Notes: generated from the letters alone by a model not told the origin. Positions 1 to 11,139 are shown, counted from the first letter of the stretch. The stretch: 64,000 nt of DNA from Alistipes sp. (GCA_017398045.1 JAFQHI010000006.1:62001-126000), one strand, 5' to 3'. Translations and numbers: made by a program.

Positions 1-200
1 CGAATCCAGAGCTGACCCTCACGCTTCATGTAACGCGTGATAGCCTGACGGGCGGCCTCAATCTGACGACCCGTAATCCAGGTCGAGTCGAGCGCCTTGA
101 TTGCGAACGAACCGAATGCAAGTTGGTTACCTCTTTGAGCCACTCCCTTCATACGGCCTTTCTGCATTCTTCTAAATTTGGTCTTTTTCGGCTGTAACAT
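1..200 (-). CDS. rplP: 50S ribosomal protein L16 (partial, N-terminal part)
   Basis: L16 sits in the large subunit near the A site and the peptidyl-transferase region. The start codon is the ATG read at 200-198 on the minus strand; the protein begins [19 protein letters not shown], the conserved basic L16 N-terminus. Only about 66 codons lie in the window and the gene continues past the left edge. It follows rpsC by 30 bases and is the last visible gene of the str-S10 operon, in the usual rpsC-rplP order. Confidence 0.97.
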   Translation of the reverse strand, partial: MLQPKKTKFRRMQKGRMKGVAQRGNQLAFGSFAIKALDSTWITGRQIEAARQAITRYMKREGQLWI

Positions 201-230
201 GTTTGTTCTGCTTTAAAAAGGTCCTACTTA

Positions 231-983
231 CTATTTGTTGTTCTGACGACGACCACCACGACGACGATCACCACGGTCGCCACGACCGCGACGCTCACTG
301 CGCTGCTCGCCCTGCGGAGCCTGGGCCGAAGCACCCTGCATCTCGAACAGGTCGCGCTTGCCGTAAACCGTACCCTGGCAGATCCATACCTTGATACCGA
401 GGATACCGACCTTCGTCAGTGCCTCCGTCAGGCAGTAATCTACATCGGCACGGAACGTGTGCAGCGGAATACGTCCCTCCTTAATGGTCTCCTTGCGGGC
501 CATCTCGGCACCACCTACGCGGCCCGATACCTGCACCTTGATACCCTCGGCACCCATGCGCATCGTCGAAGCGACGGCCGTCTTAACGGCGCGACGGAAC
601 GAAACGCGGCCCTCGAGCTGGCGGGCAATGTTCTGACCTACGATAACGGCATCAACCTCCGGACGCTTCACCTCGAAGATGTTGATTTGAATCTCCTTAC
701 CGGTGAGCTTCTTCAGCTCCTCCTTCAGTTTGTCAACCTCCTGGCCGCCCTTACCGATGATGATACCCGGACGTGCGGTCGAAATGGTTACCGTAACGAG
801 CTTCAGCGTACGCTCAATGATAATCTTCGAAATCGAAGCCTTCTGCAGACGGGCGTTCAGATACTTGCGGATCTTGTCGTCCTCTACGATCTTGTCGCCG
901 AAGTTCTTACCACCGAACCAGTTGGAATCCCAACCCTTGATGATACCAAGGCGATTTGCTATCGGATTAACTTTCTGTCCCAT
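231..983 (-). CDS. rpsC: 30S ribosomal protein S3
   Basis: S3 belongs to the head of the small subunit and lines the mRNA entry channel. The 250-residue product starts [13 protein letters not shown] and carries the KH-domain GxxG loop (GKGG, residues 77-80) followed by the S3 C-terminal domain. The last 35 residues or so are an Arg/Gly/Gln-rich tail ([16 protein letters not shown]) beyond the usual core. Such low-complexity basic tails are common in Bacteroidota ribosomal proteins. It lies 6 bases after rplV and is surely cotranscribed with it. Confidence 0.99.
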   Translation of the reverse strand: MGQKVNPIANRLGIIKGWDSNWFGGKNFGDKIVEDDKIRKYLNARLQKASISKIIIERTLKLVTVTISTARPGIIIGKGGQEVDKLKEELKKLTGKEIQINIFEVKRPEVDAVIVGQNIARQLEGRVSFRRAVKTAVASTMRMGAEGIKVQVSGRVGGAEMARKETIKEGRIPLHTFRADVDYCLTEALTKVGILGIKVWICQGTVYGKRDLFEMQGASAQAPQGEQRSERRGRGDRGDRRRGGRRQNNK

Positions 984-989
984 CTTCTG

Positions 990-1400
990 TTACTTGTTTT
1001 CTACGGTTACCATTTTGTCTACTACAATCGTCACATGGTTCGAACGCTTGCGAATGCGGTGAGCGCGACCCTGCGGAGCAGGCTGAATGCGCTTCAGCAT
1101 ACGACCACCGTCTACGAATACCTCCTTTACGCAGAGCTTCGTGTCCTCCAGACGCTCGGTCTCGTTCTTTGCCTCCCAGTTGGCGATAGCCGACTTCAGG
1201 AGCTTCTCCATGCGGATCGACGCCTCCTTCTTCGAATAGCGAAGGATGCCCAATGCCTTGTTGATCTCTACGCCGCGGATGATATCTGCAACCAGACGCA
1301 TCTTGCGGGGCGAGGTCGGGCAGTCGCGCAGAACGGCGATGGCCTTCTGCTTCTTCTCAGCCGAGCGCTTCTCGGCTGCCATTGCTTTTCTTGCACCCAT
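990..1400 (-). CDS. rplV: 50S ribosomal protein L22
   Basis: L22 binds 23S rRNA and its hairpin loop lines the peptide exit tunnel. The 136-residue protein has the L22 core ([14 protein letters not shown] near residue 30 and the C-terminal [16 protein letters not shown] segment of the tunnel loop and strand). An N-terminal stretch of roughly 20 Lys/Ala-rich residues precedes the core. It lies 7 bases after rpsS in the conserved rpsS-rplV-rpsC order. Confidence 0.99.
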   Translation of the reverse strand: MGARKAMAAEKRSAEKKQKAIAVLRDCPTSPRKMRLVADIIRGVEINKALGILRYSKKEASIRMEKLLKSAIANWEAKNETERLEDTKLCVKEVFVDGGRMLKRIQPAPQGRAHRIRKRSNHVTIVVDKMVTVENK

Positions 1401-1407
1401 ATTCTAC

Positions 1408-1674
1408 TTACTTTTTCTTGTTACCGGCGTGGCCGCGGAAAGTACGCGTGGGAGCGAACTCACCGAGCTTGTGTCCTACCATATTCTCGGTTACATAAAC
1501 CGGGATAAACTTGTTTCCGTTATGCACGGCAATCGTCTGACCAACGAAATCAGGCGAAATCATGCTTGCGCGCGACCAGGTCTTGATGACCGCCTTGTTG
1601 CCCTCGGCAGCGGCGATGACCTTAGCCTCGAGTTTCGGATCGATATACGGTCCTTTCTTTAATGAACGGCTCAT
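1408..1674 (-). CDS. rpsS: 30S ribosomal protein S19
   Basis: S19 is an 88-residue head protein of the small subunit that works with S13. It begins [19 protein letters not shown], the near-invariant S19 N-terminus, and contains the conserved [22 protein letters not shown] region. It sits 17 bases after rplB and 7 bases before rplV. Confidence 0.99.
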   Translation of the reverse strand: MSRSLKKGPYIDPKLEAKVIAAAEGNKAVIKTWSRASMISPDFVGQTIAVHNGNKFIPVYVTENMVGHKLGEFAPTRTFRGHAGNKKK

Positions 1675-1691
1675 TATGTACTCTTATTTAA

Positions 1692-2516
1692 TTACTTTTT
1701 CTTCTTGGAAATAATAAACTTCGAAGTGGTCTTCTTCGGGTTGCGCGTCTTGTAACCCTTAGCAAGCAGACCCTTGCGCGAACGCGGGTGACCACCGCTG
1801 GCGCGGCCTTCACCACCACCCATCGGGTGATCTACCGGGTTCATCACAACACCACGGTTGTGCGGGCGACGGCCCAACCAACGCATACGGCCGGCCTTAC
1901 CTGCCGACTCCAAGTTGTGATCAACATTCGATACAACACCCACCGTTGCGCGGCAAGTTACGAGTACCATACGAGTCTCGCCCGAAGGCAGCTTGATGAT
2001 GGCAAATTTGCCCTCACGAGCCAGCAGCTGGGCGTACGAACCGGCCGAACGAGCCATAGCGGCACCCTGACCGGGGTAGAGTTCAATGTTGTGTACTACC
2101 GTACCCAGCGGAATCTCGCTCAAGGGGAGCGTGTTACCTACCTCGGGAGCAACGCCCGAGCCGCTGATTACGGTCTGACCAACCTTCAGGCCGTTCGGTG
2201 CGATGATGTAGCTCTTCTCACCGTCGGCATATACCAACAGAGCAATGCGTGCCGTACGATTCGGGTCGTACTCGATTGCCTTTACAGTTGCAACAATACC
2301 ATCCTTCGATCGCTTGAAATCGACGTTACGGTACATCTGCTTGTGACCACCGCCAATGTAGCGTACGGTCATCTTACCGTCGTTGTTGCGGCCGCCCGAG
2401 CTCTTCTTTACGCTCAAAAGCGACTTCTCAGGCTTCGACTTCGTGATTTCGTCGAATGCGCTGATTACCTTATGTCTTGTACCTGCGGTAACAGGCTTAA
2501 ATTTCTTTACTGCCAT
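1692..2516 (-). CDS. rplB: 50S ribosomal protein L2
   Basis: L2 is a universal large-subunit protein needed for subunit association and peptidyl-transferase function. At 274 residues it has standard length, with the OB-fold/SH3 RNA-binding domains and the C-terminal motif [19 protein letters not shown], whose His is implicated in peptidyl transfer in the family. It is 5 bases from rplW, consistent with tight cotranscription. Confidence 0.99.
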   Translation of the reverse strand: MAVKKFKPVTAGTRHKVISAFDEITKSKPEKSLLSVKKSSGGRNNDGKMTVRYIGGGHKQMYRNVDFKRSKDGIVATVKAIEYDPNRTARIALLVYADGEKSYIIAPNGLKVGQTVISGSGVAPEVGNTLPLSEIPLGTVVHNIELYPGQGAAMARSAGSYAQLLAREGKFAIIKLPSGETRMVLVTCRATVGVVSNVDHNLESAGKAGRMRWLGRRPHNRGVVMNPVDHPMGGGEGRASGGHPRSRKGLLAKGYKTRNPKKTTSKFIISKKKK

Positions 2517-2521
2517 CTTCG

Positions 2522-2812
2522 TTAGATATTACTGTAAAAATCAATCTTATCTCCCTCCTTCAAGGTGACGATAGCCTTCTTGAAGTTGTTGGCACGGCCC
2601 TCCAGCAGACCCGCCTTCGTGTAGCGGCTCTTGAGCTTGCCCATGCAGTTAATCGTGTTCACATCCGTTACGACGACGTTGTACATCTGCTCTACGGCCT
2701 GACGAATTTGCAGCTTGTTAGCGCGCACGTCAACGATAAAACCGTAGCGATTCAACTTTTCGCCCTGAATCGTCATTTTCTCGGTCAAAACCGGCTTAAT
2801 AATAATCTCCAT
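2522..2812 (-). CDS. rplW: 50S ribosomal protein L23
   Basis: L23 lies at the exit of the peptide tunnel and is the docking site for trigger factor and SRP. The 96-residue product starts [13 protein letters not shown] and contains the typical [19 protein letters not shown] segment. It is 14 bases downstream of rplD and 5 upstream of rplB, in the canonical rplD-rplW-rplB order. Confidence 0.98.
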   Translation of the reverse strand: MEIIIKPVLTEKMTIQGEKLNRYGFIVDVRANKLQIRQAVEQMYNVVVTDVNTINCMGKLKSRYTKAGLLEGRANNFKKAIVTLKEGDKIDFYSNI

Positions 2813-2826
2813 GGTTGTCTTGCGTA

Positions 2827-3453
2827 TTATGCTAACAAAGTATTCAGTACATTCTCAGCACCCTCTACCATCACGATTACCGATGCGTTCATCACGTCAT
2901 ATGTGCAGACGTTCTGAGCCAGAACCGGCTTGATGTAGGTAAGGTTGCGGCACGAAAGCTGCAAATTTACGTTGCCCTCGGGCAATACGAGAAGCACCTT
3001 CTTGTCGGCGACCTTCAGGGCCTCGGCCAGAGCAACTGCGGCCTTCGTCTTGGGAGCCTCGAGCTGCTGTGCCTCCAGAGCGATAATCTGACCGGCCTGA
3101 GCCTTGTAGGTCAGCGCGCTGCGACGAGCCAGCTGCTTGAGCTTCTTGTTCAGCTTGAAGCTGTAATCACGGGGAACCGGACCGAATACGCGACCACCAC
3201 CCGGGAAGAGGGGCGAGAGAATCGAGCCACAGCGAGCACCACCGGTACCCTTCTGACGCTTCAGCTTGCGCGTCGAACCGGCAACCTCGTTACGCTGCTT
3301 TGCCTTGTGCGTACCCTGACGCTGGTCAGCCAGATACTGCTTCACGTCGAGATAGATAGCGTGGTCATTAGCCTCCACGCCGAAGACGGCCTCCGAAAGG
3401 ACTACCTTACGGCCCGTCTCATTTCCTTGTGCGTTCAATACTGCTAATTCCAT
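2827..3453 (-). CDS. rplD: 50S ribosomal protein L4
   Basis: L4 contacts 23S rRNA and part of its loop reaches the exit tunnel; in E. coli it also represses its own operon. I place the start at the ATG at 3453 ([14 protein letters not shown], 208 residues). A longer reading from 3465 would add MRSS and overlap rplC further. The tunnel-loop region [13 protein letters not shown] is present. The stop codon of rplC lies at 3457-3455, just inside the upstream edge, so the genes are closely packed. Whether L4 represses the operon here is unknown. Confidence 0.98.
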   Translation of the reverse strand: MELAVLNAQGNETGRKVVLSEAVFGVEANDHAIYLDVKQYLADQRQGTHKAKQRNEVAGSTRKLKRQKGTGGARCGSILSPLFPGGGRVFGPVPRDYSFKLNKKLKQLARRSALTYKAQAGQIIALEAQQLEAPKTKAAVALAEALKVADKKVLLVLPEGNVNLQLSCRNLTYIKPVLAQNVCTYDVMNASVIVMVEGAENVLNTLLA

Positions 3454-3454
3454 A

Positions 3455-4069
3455 CTACTTCTCAATGGTTAAGTAAGCACCCTTGGCACCCGGAATCGAA
3501 CCCTTTACGAGAATAAGGTTGCTCTCCGGAATTACCTTCAAAACTTTCAGGTTCAGCACCTTTACCTGATCGCCACCCATCTGACCCGGCAGACGCTTGC
3601 CCTTGAAGACACGCGAGGGGTACGACGATGCGCCCAACGAACCGGGCTTACGCTGACGGTTGTGCTGACCGTGCGTCTGGCCACCAACACCGGCAAAGCC
3701 GTGACGCTTTACAACGCCCTGGTAACCACGACCTTTCGAAATCCCGGTCACGTCAACCCAGTCCTCCTCGGTGAAGAGGTCAACGGTGAGCGTGTCGCCG
3801 AGATTCACTTCAGGCATGCCTTTGAACTCGGCAAGCTTGCGCTTGGGAGTCGTGCCGGCCTTCTTGAAGTGACCTAACAAACTGCTGGTGGTGTGCTTTT
3901 CACTCTTCTCGTCATAGGCAATCTGGACTGCCTCGTACGAATCCTTCTCGACAGTCTTGATTTGCGTAACAACGCACGGGCCAGCCTCAATGACAGTGCA
4001 TGGAATATTCTTTCCCTCGGCACTGTAAACGGAAGTCATTCCGATTTTCTTTCCAATAAGTCCTGACAT
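3455..4069 (-). CDS. rplC: 50S ribosomal protein L3
   Basis: L3 is a primary assembly protein of the large subunit; its extended loop approaches the peptidyl-transferase centre. The product is 204 residues, starts [15 protein letters not shown], and has the signature stretch around residues 120-155 ([16 protein letters not shown] and [10 protein letters not shown]). Unlike a typical S10 operon, where rpsJ and rplC nearly touch, 244 bases of hairpin-rich DNA separate this gene from rpsJ. Confidence 0.99.
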   Translation of the reverse strand: MSGLIGKKIGMTSVYSAEGKNIPCTVIEAGPCVVTQIKTVEKDSYEAVQIAYDEKSEKHTTSSLLGHFKKAGTTPKRKLAEFKGMPEVNLGDTLTVDLFTEEDWVDVTGISKGRGYQGVVKRHGFAGVGGQTHGQHNRQRKPGSLGASSYPSRVFKGKRLPGQMGGDQVKVLNLKVLKVIPESNLILVKGSIPGAKGAYLTIEK

Positions 4070-4313
4070 TTTGTTGTCAATTTGTTTGTTATAAATGTTT
4101 TTAAGTGAAGTGTTTCAACTTCTTTTTTACCTTTCGGAAGGGCGCAATACGGGCCAAGAGCCTGGTATTTTAACGGCTCATACCTATATATATTATAGGC
4201 CCCTCAAAAAGGGTGGGCAAAAAGGTTCTTTGCCCGTGGGTGCGGCCTTGCGGCGCGACCCAAAAGGTTGGGTTGGTGGGCAAGGCGATGGCCTCGCCCA
4301 CGCACCCGTGTTA
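4070..4313 (-). promoter_or_regulatory. Hairpin-rich spacer between rpsJ and rplC, possible leader or attenuator
   Basis: This 244-base gap interrupts the ribosomal operon. Perfect or near-perfect hairpins lie at 4276-4301 (GTGGGC/GCCCAC arms with an inner stem), 4258-4273 (ACCCAA-AAGG-TTGGGT) and 4215-4235 (GGGCAAA/TTTGCCC). In the transcribed (minus) direction the last one is followed by CCCTTTTTGAGGG, which resembles an attenuator or weak terminator. No TAnnTTTG box was found for rplC. Function as an r-protein leader is an inference. The part at 4202-4236 resembles 38832-38866 downstream of queA. Confidence 0.45.
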
Positions 4314-4619
4314 TCACACCTTGATCTCAACCTCAACACCCGAGGGAAGCTCGAGCTTCATCAGCGCGTCGATGGTCTTGGGCGTCGACGAGTAGATGTC
4401 GAGGATACGCTTAAAGGTGCAGAGCTGGAACTGCTCGCGGGCCTTCTTGTTTACGAAGGTCGAGCGGTTCACCGTAAAAATCTGCTTGTGGGTGGGCAGG
4501 GGTACCGGACCGCTGACGATGGCACCCGTGCTTTTTACGGTCTTAACGATCTTCTCGGCCGACTTATCGACGAGGTTGTGATCGAACGACTTTAACTTGA
4601 TTCTGATTTTCTGATTCAT
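4314..4619 (-). CDS. rpsJ: 30S ribosomal protein S10
   Basis: S10 is a head protein of the small subunit (NusE in antitermination complexes). The 101-residue protein starts [20 protein letters not shown] and contains the exposed-loop motif [20 protein letters not shown], both diagnostic. It follows fusA by 9 bases, so the str and S10 operons are joined here without an intervening tuf gene. Confidence 0.99.
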   Translation of the reverse strand: MNQKIRIKLKSFDHNLVDKSAEKIVKTVKSTGAIVSGPVPLPTHKQIFTVNRSTFVNKKAREQFQLCTFKRILDIYSSTPKTIDALMKLELPSGVEVEIKV

Positions 4620-4628
4620 ATCGTTTGC

Positions 4629-6743
4629 TTATTCTATATCCTTACGTTTACCACTCGCCTTCTCGATAATCTCCTTGGCAAGACCGCCAGGAACCTCCTC
4701 AAAGTGCGAGAACTCCATCGACGAGGTAGCGCGACCCGACGAAATCGTACGCAGCACGGTGACATAGCCGAACATCTCCGACAGAGGCACCTTTGCCTTT
4801 ACGACACGAGCCGTACCCTTCGACTCCATACCGGTGATTTGACCGCGACGCTTGTTCAGGTCACCAATGATATCACCCATATTCTCCTCGGGGGTAACAA
4901 CCTCAACCGACATAACCGGCTCCATGATAATCGAACCTGCCTTGGGAGCAGCGGCACGATAACCGTTGCGGGCAGCAATCTCGAACGAGAGCTGGTCCGA
5001 ATCGACGGGGTGGAACGAACCGTCCTTCAGCGTAACCTTCATCGAGTCCATCGGATAGCCGGCCAAAGCACCGTTGGCCATAGCGGCCTCGAAGCCCTTC
5101 TGTACCGAGGGGATGAACTCGCGCGGAATGTTACCGCCCTTCACCTCATCGACGAACGTCAGACCCATCTTGCCCTCATCGGCGGGACCGATTTCGAAGA
5201 TAATATCTGCAAACTTACCGCGACCACCGGTCTGCTTCTTGAAGACCTCACGGTGCTGTACGGTCTGCGTCAGAGCCTCCTTGTAGTTCACCTGCGGAGC
5301 ACCCTGGTTAATCTCAACGCCAAACTCGCGGCGCAGACGGTCAACGATGATATCGAGGTGAAGCTCACCCATACCGCTAATCACCGTCTGACCCGAATCC
5401 TCATCGGTGTGTACCGTGAAGGTGGGGTCCTCCTCGGCCAGCTTACCCAGCGCGATGCCGAGCTTGTCGAGGTCCTTCTGCGTCTTCGGCTCAACAGCCA
5501 GACCAATCACCGGCTCGGGGAAGGTCATCTGCTCGAGTACGATAGGAGCGTTCTCGGCGCAGAGCGTATCACCCGTGCGAATCTCCTTGAAACCTACGGC
5601 GGCGCAGATATCACCGGCGGTTACAACCTCCAGCGGGTTCTGCTTGTTGGCGTGCATCTGATAGATACGGCTGATGCGCTCGCGCTTGCCGCTGCGGGCA
5701 TTCAGCACATACGAACCTGCATCGAGCTTACCCGAGTAAACGCGCACGAAAGCCAGACGACCTACGAAGGGGTCGGTAGCAATCTTGAACGCGAGGCCGC
5801 AGAACGGATCATCATCCGAAGCGTGACGAACCTCGGTCTCCTCGGTCTTGGGGTTCGTACCCTCAACTGCGGGAACATCCAGCGGCGAGGGGAGGAAAGC
5901 CATCACATAGTCGAGCAGCTTCTGTACGCCCTTGTTGTGGAACGACGAACCGCAGAGCATCGGCACAATCTGCATCGACATGGTAGCCGTGCGGATAGCC
6001 TTCAGCAACTCATCGGGAGTAATCGACTCGGGGTCCTCGAAGAACTTCTCCATCAGGGCATCGTCGGTCGAAGCAACCTCCTCGATCAGCTTCATACGCC
6101 ACTCCTCAGCCTCGGCCTTCATATGCTCCGGAATCTCGCGAATCTCGAAGTTGTCACGAACGGTCTTGTCGTCGTAGTAGTAGATGGCATTATTATAAAT
6201 AAGGTCAACCAGACCCTCGAACTTGTCCTCAACACCAATGGGGAGAACAACCGGAAGAGCCGTCGTACCGAAATGCTCCTTAATCTGCGAGCATACGGCA
6301 TAGAAATCGGCACCCGTGCGGTCCATCTTGTTGACATAACCAATACGGGGTACGTTGTACTTATCGGCCTGACGCCATACGGTCTCCGACTGCGGCTCCA
6401 CACCACCTACGGCGCAGAACGTAGCGATAGCACCGTCCAGTACACGCAGCGAACGCTCTACCTCGACGGTAAAGTCAACGTGTCCCGGGGTATCAATCAG
6501 GTTGATTTGGTACTGCTTACCCATGTAGTTCCAGAAGGCCGTCGTAGCGGCCGACGTGATGGTGATACCACGCTCCTGCTCCTGAACCATCCAGTCCATG
6601 GTAGCGGCACCCTCGTGCGTCTCACCAATCTTGTGGGTCTTACCCGTGTAGAACAGAATACGCTCCGACGTGGTCGTCTTACCGGCATCGATGTGAGCCA
6701 TGATACCGATATTACGCGTATAAGTTAAGTCTCTTGCTGCCAT
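4629..6743 (-). CDS. fusA: Translation elongation factor G (EF-G1)
   Basis: EF-G is the GTPase that drives tRNA-mRNA translocation on the ribosome and, with RRF, ribosome recycling. The 704-residue protein has an intact G domain: P-loop AHIDAGKTT near residues 17-25, switch [10 protein letters not shown] with the catalytic His, and NKMD. Domains II-V follow, with domain IV carrying the GGRGKFADI segment. It lies between rpsG and rpsJ. A second, catalytically altered paralogue is encoded at 28772-30928. Confidence 0.99.
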   Translation of the reverse strand: MAARDLTYTRNIGIMAHIDAGKTTTSERILFYTGKTHKIGETHEGAATMDWMVQEQERGITITSAATTAFWNYMGKQYQINLIDTPGHVDFTVEVERSLRVLDGAIATFCAVGGVEPQSETVWRQADKYNVPRIGYVNKMDRTGADFYAVCSQIKEHFGTTALPVVLPIGVEDKFEGLVDLIYNNAIYYYDDKTVRDNFEIREIPEHMKAEAEEWRMKLIEEVASTDDALMEKFFEDPESITPDELLKAIRTATMSMQIVPMLCGSSFHNKGVQKLLDYVMAFLPSPLDVPAVEGTNPKTEETEVRHASDDDPFCGLAFKIATDPFVGRLAFVRVYSGKLDAGSYVLNARSGKRERISRIYQMHANKQNPLEVVTAGDICAAVGFKEIRTGDTLCAENAPIVLEQMTFPEPVIGLAVEPKTQKDLDKLGIALGKLAEEDPTFTVHTDEDSGQTVISGMGELHLDIIVDRLRREFGVEINQGAPQVNYKEALTQTVQHREVFKKQTGGRGKFADIIFEIGPADEGKMGLTFVDEVKGGNIPREFIPSVQKGFEAAMANGALAGYPMDSMKVTLKDGSFHPVDSDQLSFEIAARNGYRAAAPKAGSIIMEPVMSVEVVTPEENMGDIIGDLNKRRGQITGMESKGTARVVKAKVPLSEMFGYVTVLRTISSGRATSSMEFSHFEEVPGGLAKEIIEKASGKRKDIE

Positions 6744-6755
6744 TGCGGTACTCTG

Positions 6756-7232
6756 TTAGAAACGGAAGTGAGCGAATGCCTTGTTTGCCTCGGCCATGCG
6801 GTGCATCTCCTCCTTACGCTTGAAGGCGGCACCCTGCTGGTTGTAGGCATCCACGATCTCGGCGGAAAGCTTCTCGGCCATGGTTTTACCGGCGCGCTTA
6901 CGCGAGAACAGGACAAGGTTCTTCATGGAAATAGAAATCTTGCGCTCCGGACGAACCTCCATAGGAACCTGGAAGGTTGCACCACCGATACGCTTCGACT
7001 TCACTTCGACTTGGGGCGTGATGTTCTCGAGGGCCTGTTTCCAGATTTCCAGCGGAGACTTATCAGCATCCTTCATCTTCTTACCTACAAGCTCCAATGC
7101 ATCATAGAAAATCGTGTAGGCAATACTCTTCTTACCATCCAGCATAAGGTTGTTCACGAAACGGGTCACAGCCACGTCACCGAACTTCGGATCCGGAAGT
7201 AGAATTCGCTTCTTAGGCTTAGCTTTTCTCAT
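6756..7232 (-). CDS. rpsG: 30S ribosomal protein S7
   Basis: S7 starts assembly of the 30S head and contacts E-site tRNA. The 158-residue product begins [18 protein letters not shown] and has the conserved [18 protein letters not shown] and [21 protein letters not shown] stretches. It sits 32 bases after rpsL and 12 bases before fusA, the classic str order. Confidence 0.99.
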   Translation of the reverse strand: MRKAKPKKRILLPDPKFGDVAVTRFVNNLMLDGKKSIAYTIFYDALELVGKKMKDADKSPLEIWKQALENITPQVEVKSKRIGGATFQVPMEVRPERKISISMKNLVLFSRKRAGKTMAEKLSAEIVDAYNQQGAAFKRKEEMHRMAEANKAFAHFRF

Positions 7233-7264
7233 TGCTTTAAAAAATTCTTTGTTGTTTAGTCAGA

Positions 7265-7648
7265 TTACTTCTTAGCGGCCTTGGGACGCTTTGCACCGTA
7301 CTTCGAGCGACGCTGACGACGACCATCTACACCGGCCGAATCGAGCGCACCGCGAACGAGGTGATAACGAACACCCGGGAGGTCCTTCACACGACCACCA
7401 CGGACAAGCACAATCGAGTGCTCCTGCAAGTTGTGACCTTCACCGGGGATGTAGGCGTTGACCTCCTTGCCATTGGTCAATCTTACACGTGCCACTTTAC
7501 GCATAGCCGAGTTAGGCTTCTTCGGGGTCGTCGTGTACACACGGGTACAAACGCCACGACGCTGCGGACACGCGGCGAGAGCAGGCGACTTCGATTTGTC
7601 CTCCATTGCTACTCGGCCGTTACGAACTAACTGTTGAATAGTAGGCAT
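7265..7648 (-). CDS. rpsL: 30S ribosomal protein S12
   Basis: S12 sits at the decoding centre and controls accuracy. I choose the ATG at 7648 ([12 protein letters not shown], 127 residues) because this is the family N-terminus; the longer reading frame upstream runs through the promoter. The two lysines whose mutation gives streptomycin resistance in other bacteria are wild type (TTPKKPNSA and [12 protein letters not shown]), so a streptomycin-sensitive ribosome is expected. It is the first gene of the merged str-S10 operon, about 50 bases downstream of a clear promoter. Confidence 0.98.
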   Translation of the reverse strand: MPTIQQLVRNGRVAMEDKSKSPALAACPQRRGVCTRVYTTTPKKPNSAMRKVARVRLTNGKEVNAYIPGEGHNLQEHSIVLVRGGRVKDLPGVRYHLVRGALDSAGVDGRRQRRSKYGAKRPKAAKK

Positions 7649-7702
7649 TTTTTTGTCCTTTAATTTGTTAAATTTTCTATCTCCATTGTCCAAAATGGAC
7701 TG

Positions 7703-7733
7703 CAAAGGTACGCAAAATTTTCGAAAACACAAT
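7703..7733 (-). promoter_or_regulatory. Promoter of the str-S10 operon
   Basis: On the minus strand, TTG (7732-7730) is followed after 19 bases by TACCTTTG (7710-7703), matching the Bacteroidota consensus TTTG-N19-TAnnTTTG. Transcription would start near 7697, giving a leader of about 50 bases before rpsL. Confidence 0.75.
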
Positions 7734-8293
7734 ATATATGGGGTCTTTTTCAGCGTTTTTCGTGCTTTTTTCACCGTTTTGCCATTCTTTTTACTTATCG
7801 TTTTTGCGGGATTATTTGTTTTGTTTATAACAAATTTGCTAATCGCCTGATTTTATGCAAATTCCTTGTTTTGTCACTTTTGCGGTTTGAGGGGCAGGAA
7901 AAACGAGAAGATTCGGAAAAACACACTTTGTCAAAAACATAAAAACGGGTAGCGAAAAAGGAAACTCAAACGCGACAACACGAGGGCTTCGGAGGTGTCC
8001 TAAATGAGCAAGTTAGCCCCTTTCCGAGGCAAAACGACACCGCGTAACCAACCGATGCAAATAGGGCGAATAACGCATCAAAATCCGACAAAAGGGAGAC
8101 GTCTTTCAACGAAAAGAAACAACCCGCAATCATGCCAAAAAAAAGACGAAATCAACGTCAAAAAAGGGCAAAAACAGGGGCAAAAAAGAGCGCAAAAAGC
8201 CTTATCAACCGTACCGATTGGGAGGCCCATCCAGGCCACCATTTTTTGGCCGCTTACCGACCGCCGAGAACCCGTTTTCGATGGCAAATTTCG

Positions 8294-8321
8294 AATTCTA
8301 AATCCTAAATTTTGAATTTCT
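8294..8321 (+). repeat. AT-rich heptamer array overlapping the leuS promoter
   Basis: Four 7-base units in register: AATTCTA, AATCCTA, AATTTTG, AATTTCT. The third unit supplies the TTTG used as the -33 box of leuS. The orientation is opposite to the arrays found after stop codons elsewhere in the window. Confidence 0.7.
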
Positions 8322-8341
8322 TTATAATATATGTATCTTTG
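8311..8341 (+). promoter_or_regulatory. leuS promoter
   Basis: TTTG at 8311-8314, then 19 bases, then TATCTTTG at 8334-8341: an exact match to the Bacteroidota housekeeping promoter, 32 bases before the leuS start codon. Confidence 0.8.
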
Positions 8342-8373
8342 CCCGTTAAACAAGAAAACAAACAACAAAATCC

Positions 8374-11130
8374 ATGGAATACAGCTTCAAAGAGATTGAA
8401 CCGCGCTGGCAGGAGCGTTGGCGCGAAGATAAGACCTATCGGGTCGAAGTAGATGCCTCACGGCCGAAATTCTACGTACTCGATATGTTCCCCTATCCAT
8501 CGGGAGCCGGTCTGCACGTAGGCCACCCGCTGGGCTATATCGCCTCGGACATCTACTCGCGCTACAAGCGACTGAAGGGCTTTAACGTCCTCCACCCGAT
8601 GGGCTACGACGCCTTCGGTCTGCCGGCCGAGCAGTATGCCATCCAGACGGGCCAGCACCCCGCCGTGACGACCGAGAAGAACACCGCCCGCTACCGCGAG
8701 CAGTTGGACAAAATCGGTTTTTCGTTTGATTGGGACCGCGAGGTACGCACCTGCGACCCCGCCTACTACAAATGGACGCAATGGGCCTTCCTGAAGATGT
8801 TCGCCCACTACTACGACCGCGCGGCACAGCAGGCCAAGCCCATCGAGGAGTTGGTGGCCCGCTTCGAGCAGAACGGTACGGAGGGCGTGGATGCCGCATC
8901 GACCGTTGAGCTGCACTTCACGGCCGAGGAGTGGAACAACAAGTCGGAGGCCGAGAAGGAGCAGGTGTTGCAAAACTACCGCCTCGCCTTCCGCGCCGAC
9001 ACGATGGTCAACTGGTGTCCGAAATTGGGTACGGTACTGGCCAACGACGAGGTGAAAGACGGCCTTTCGGTACGCGGTGGTCACCCCGTGGAGCAGAAGC
9101 GCATGAAGCAGTGGCTGCTGCGCGTAACGGCCTATGCACAGCGTATGCTCGATGGGTTGGACAACCTCGAGTGGAGCGACTCGTTGAAGGAGATTCAGCG
9201 CAACTGGATTGGCCGCTCGGTGGGTGCGCAGGTCTTCTTCGATATCGTCGGCAACGACAAAAAACTCGAAATCTTCACGACCCGTCCCGATACGATTTTC
9301 GGTGTTACGTTCATGGTCATCGCCCCCGAGCATGAGATGCTTTCGGAGCTGACGACCGCGGAGCAAAAAGAGGCCGTCGAGGCCTACATCGCCGAGGCCA
9401 AGAAGCGTTCCGAGCGTGAGCGCATGGCCGAGACGAAGCGCGTGAGCGGTGTCTTCACCGGCTCCTACGCCATCAACCCTTTCACGGGCCGCGAGATTCC
9501 GATTTACGCCTCGGATTATGTCCTCTCGGGCTACGGCACGGGAGCCATTATGGCCGTTCCGGCACACGACTCGCGCGACTGGGCCTTTGCCCGCCACTTC
9601 GGGCTGGAGATTACGCCCGTAGTCGAGGGTGGCAACATCGAGGAGTCGTCGTATGACGCCAAGGAGGGCAAGATGATTAACTCGGATTTCCTCACGGGCA
9701 TGGATGTCAAGGAGGCGATTCCGATGATGTTCCAAGAGGTGGAGAAGCGCGGCCTGGGCAAGAAGCTCATCAACTACCGCCTGCGTGATGCCATCTTCTC
9801 GCGTCAGCGTTATTGGGGCGAGCCGTTCCCGATTTACTACAAGGAGGACACGGCCTATCCGCTTGCGGAGGAGCAGCTGCCCCTCGAATTGCCCCCCATC
9901 GCCAACTTCGGTCCCACGGAGCAGGGTGAGCCGCCCTTGGCACGTGCCGAGGGGTGGTGCAACGAGGAGGGCTACCCCTTCGAGCTTTCGACCATGCCGG
10001 GTTTTGCCGGTTCGTCGGCCTACTTCCTGCGCTACATGGACCCGAAGAACAACGAGGCACTCGTGAGCCGCGAGGCCAACGACTACTGGCGTCAGGTGGA
10101 CCTCTACGTGGGCGGTATCGAACACGCTACGGGTCACCTCATGTATTCGCGTTTCTGGAATATGTTCCTCTACGATTTGGGCTATGTTTGCGAGGAGGAG
10201 CCGTTCCGCAAGCTTGTGAATCAGGGTATGATTCAGGGCCGCTCGAACTTCGTCTATCGTGTTGTCGGCACCAACAAGTTTGTCTCGCTGGGGCTGAAGG
10301 AGCAGTACGAAACGCAGGAGATTCATGTGGATGTAAACATCGTGAAGAACGATATTCTCGACCTGGAGGCATTCAAGCAGTGGATGCCCGACTTTGCCAA
10401 TGCCGAGTTCATCCTCGAGGATGGCAAATACATCTGCGGCTGGGCCATCGAGAAGATGTCGAAGTCGATGTACAACGTCGTAAACCCCGACTACATTGTC
10501 GAGAACTACGGTGCCGATACGCTCCGTATGTACGAGATGTTCCTCGGCCCGCTGGAGCAGTCGAAACCCTGGGACACGAACGGTATCGACGGTGTGCATA
10601 AGTTCCTGAAGCGTCTGTGGCGTCTGTTCTACGACCGCGACGGCAAGTACCTTGTGACGGAGGAGCAGGCTTCAGAGAAGGAGCTGCGCACCCTCCACAA
10701 GACCATCAAGAAGGTGACGGAGGATATTGAGCATTTCTCGTTCAACACCTCGGTTGCCGCCTTCATGATTTGCCTCAACGAGCTGGACGACTGCTCGAAG
10801 CGCGAGATTCTAGAGCCGCTCGTGGTGCTATTGGCCCCCTTCGCGCCCCACATCTGCGAGGAGCTGTACCACGCACTGGGTCACACGACCTCGGTGTGCG
10901 ACGCCACCTATCCCGCCTTCGAGGAGAAATACCTCACCCTTTCGACCTTCGAGTATCCCGTCTCGATTAACGGCAAGCTCCGCTTCAAGAAGGAGTATGA
11001 CCTCAACCTCGACCCCGCATCGATTCAGGCCGACGTAGTCAATCAGCCCGAGGCGCAGAAGTGGATTGAGGGCAAGACCCCGAAGAAGGTGATTGTCGTG
11101 AAGGGCAAGATTATCAACATCGTTATTTAA
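8374..11130 (+). CDS. leuS: Leucyl-tRNA synthetase
   Basis: This class I synthetase charges tRNA-Leu in the cytoplasm and edits mischarged tRNA. The 918-residue protein has the HIGH-type motif HVGH at residues 48-51 inside [15 protein letters not shown], the CP1 editing insertion in the first half (the TTRPDTIFG segment), and KMSKS at about 694-698, followed by the anticodon-binding domain. Its length and layout are those of bacterial LeuRS with an insertion common in Bacteroidales. It is the first gene of the plus-strand block, with its own promoter. Confidence 0.98.
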   Translation: MEYSFKEIEPRWQERWREDKTYRVEVDASRPKFYVLDMFPYPSGAGLHVGHPLGYIASDIYSRYKRLKGFNVLHPMGYDAFGLPAEQYAIQTGQHPAVTTEKNTARYREQLDKIGFSFDWDREVRTCDPAYYKWTQWAFLKMFAHYYDRAAQQAKPIEELVARFEQNGTEGVDAASTVELHFTAEEWNNKSEAEKEQVLQNYRLAFRADTMVNWCPKLGTVLANDEVKDGLSVRGGHPVEQKRMKQWLLRVTAYAQRMLDGLDNLEWSDSLKEIQRNWIGRSVGAQVFFDIVGNDKKLEIFTTRPDTIFGVTFMVIAPEHEMLSELTTAEQKEAVEAYIAEAKKRSERERMAETKRVSGVFTGSYAINPFTGREIPIYASDYVLSGYGTGAIMAVPAHDSRDWAFARHFGLEITPVVEGGNIEESSYDAKEGKMINSDFLTGMDVKEAIPMMFQEVEKRGLGKKLINYRLRDAIFSRQRYWGEPFPIYYKEDTAYPLAEEQLPLELPPIANFGPTEQGEPPLARAEGWCNEEGYPFELSTMPGFAGSSAYFLRYMDPKNNEALVSREANDYWRQVDLYVGGIEHATGHLMYSRFWNMFLYDLGYVCEEEPFRKLVNQGMIQGRSNFVYRVVGTNKFVSLGLKEQYETQEIHVDVNIVKNDILDLEAFKQWMPDFANAEFILEDGKYICGWAIEKMSKSMYNVVNPDYIVENYGADTLRMYEMFLGPLEQSKPWDTNGIDGVHKFLKRLWRLFYDRDGKYLVTEEQASEKELRTLHKTIKKVTEDIEHFSFNTSVAAFMICLNELDDCSKREILEPLVVLLAPFAPHICEELYHALGHTTSVCDATYPAFEEKYLTLSTFEYPVSINGKLRFKKEYDLNLDPASIQADVVNQPEAQKWIEGKTPKKVIVVKGKIINIVI

Positions 11131-11139
11131 CGATATTGG

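Larger units (their letters stand above)
7649..8373. other. Divergent spacer between the str-S10 operon and leuS
   Basis: This 725-base region separates two divergent units. It holds the rpsL promoter at one end and the leuS promoter, built partly from heptamer repeats, at the other. The middle is A-rich on the plus strand; reading frames there (for example a Lys-rich 58-codon frame at 8132-8308) show no recognisable protein. No RNA gene was recognised in it. Confidence 0.6.

Noticed and set aside
459-1508. 349-codon plus-strand frame across rpsC and rplV
   Set aside because: Antisense to ribosomal protein genes and spans two of them; no domain.
4704-6728. 674-codon open frame on the plus strand opposite fusA
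   Set aside because: It mirrors the conserved EF-G gene; the translation is rich in Arg/Leu/His without domains. GC-rich codon bias leaves antisense frames open.
8132-8308. 58-codon Lys-rich frame starting MPKKRRNQRQKR upstream of leuS
   Set aside because: It arises from A-rich sequence and runs into the heptamer array and leuS promoter. No family recognised and no terminator or promoter of its own.
8078-8368. 96-codon minus-strand frame over the leuS promoter
   Set aside because: Overlaps the promoter and repeat array; composition not protein-like for this genome.
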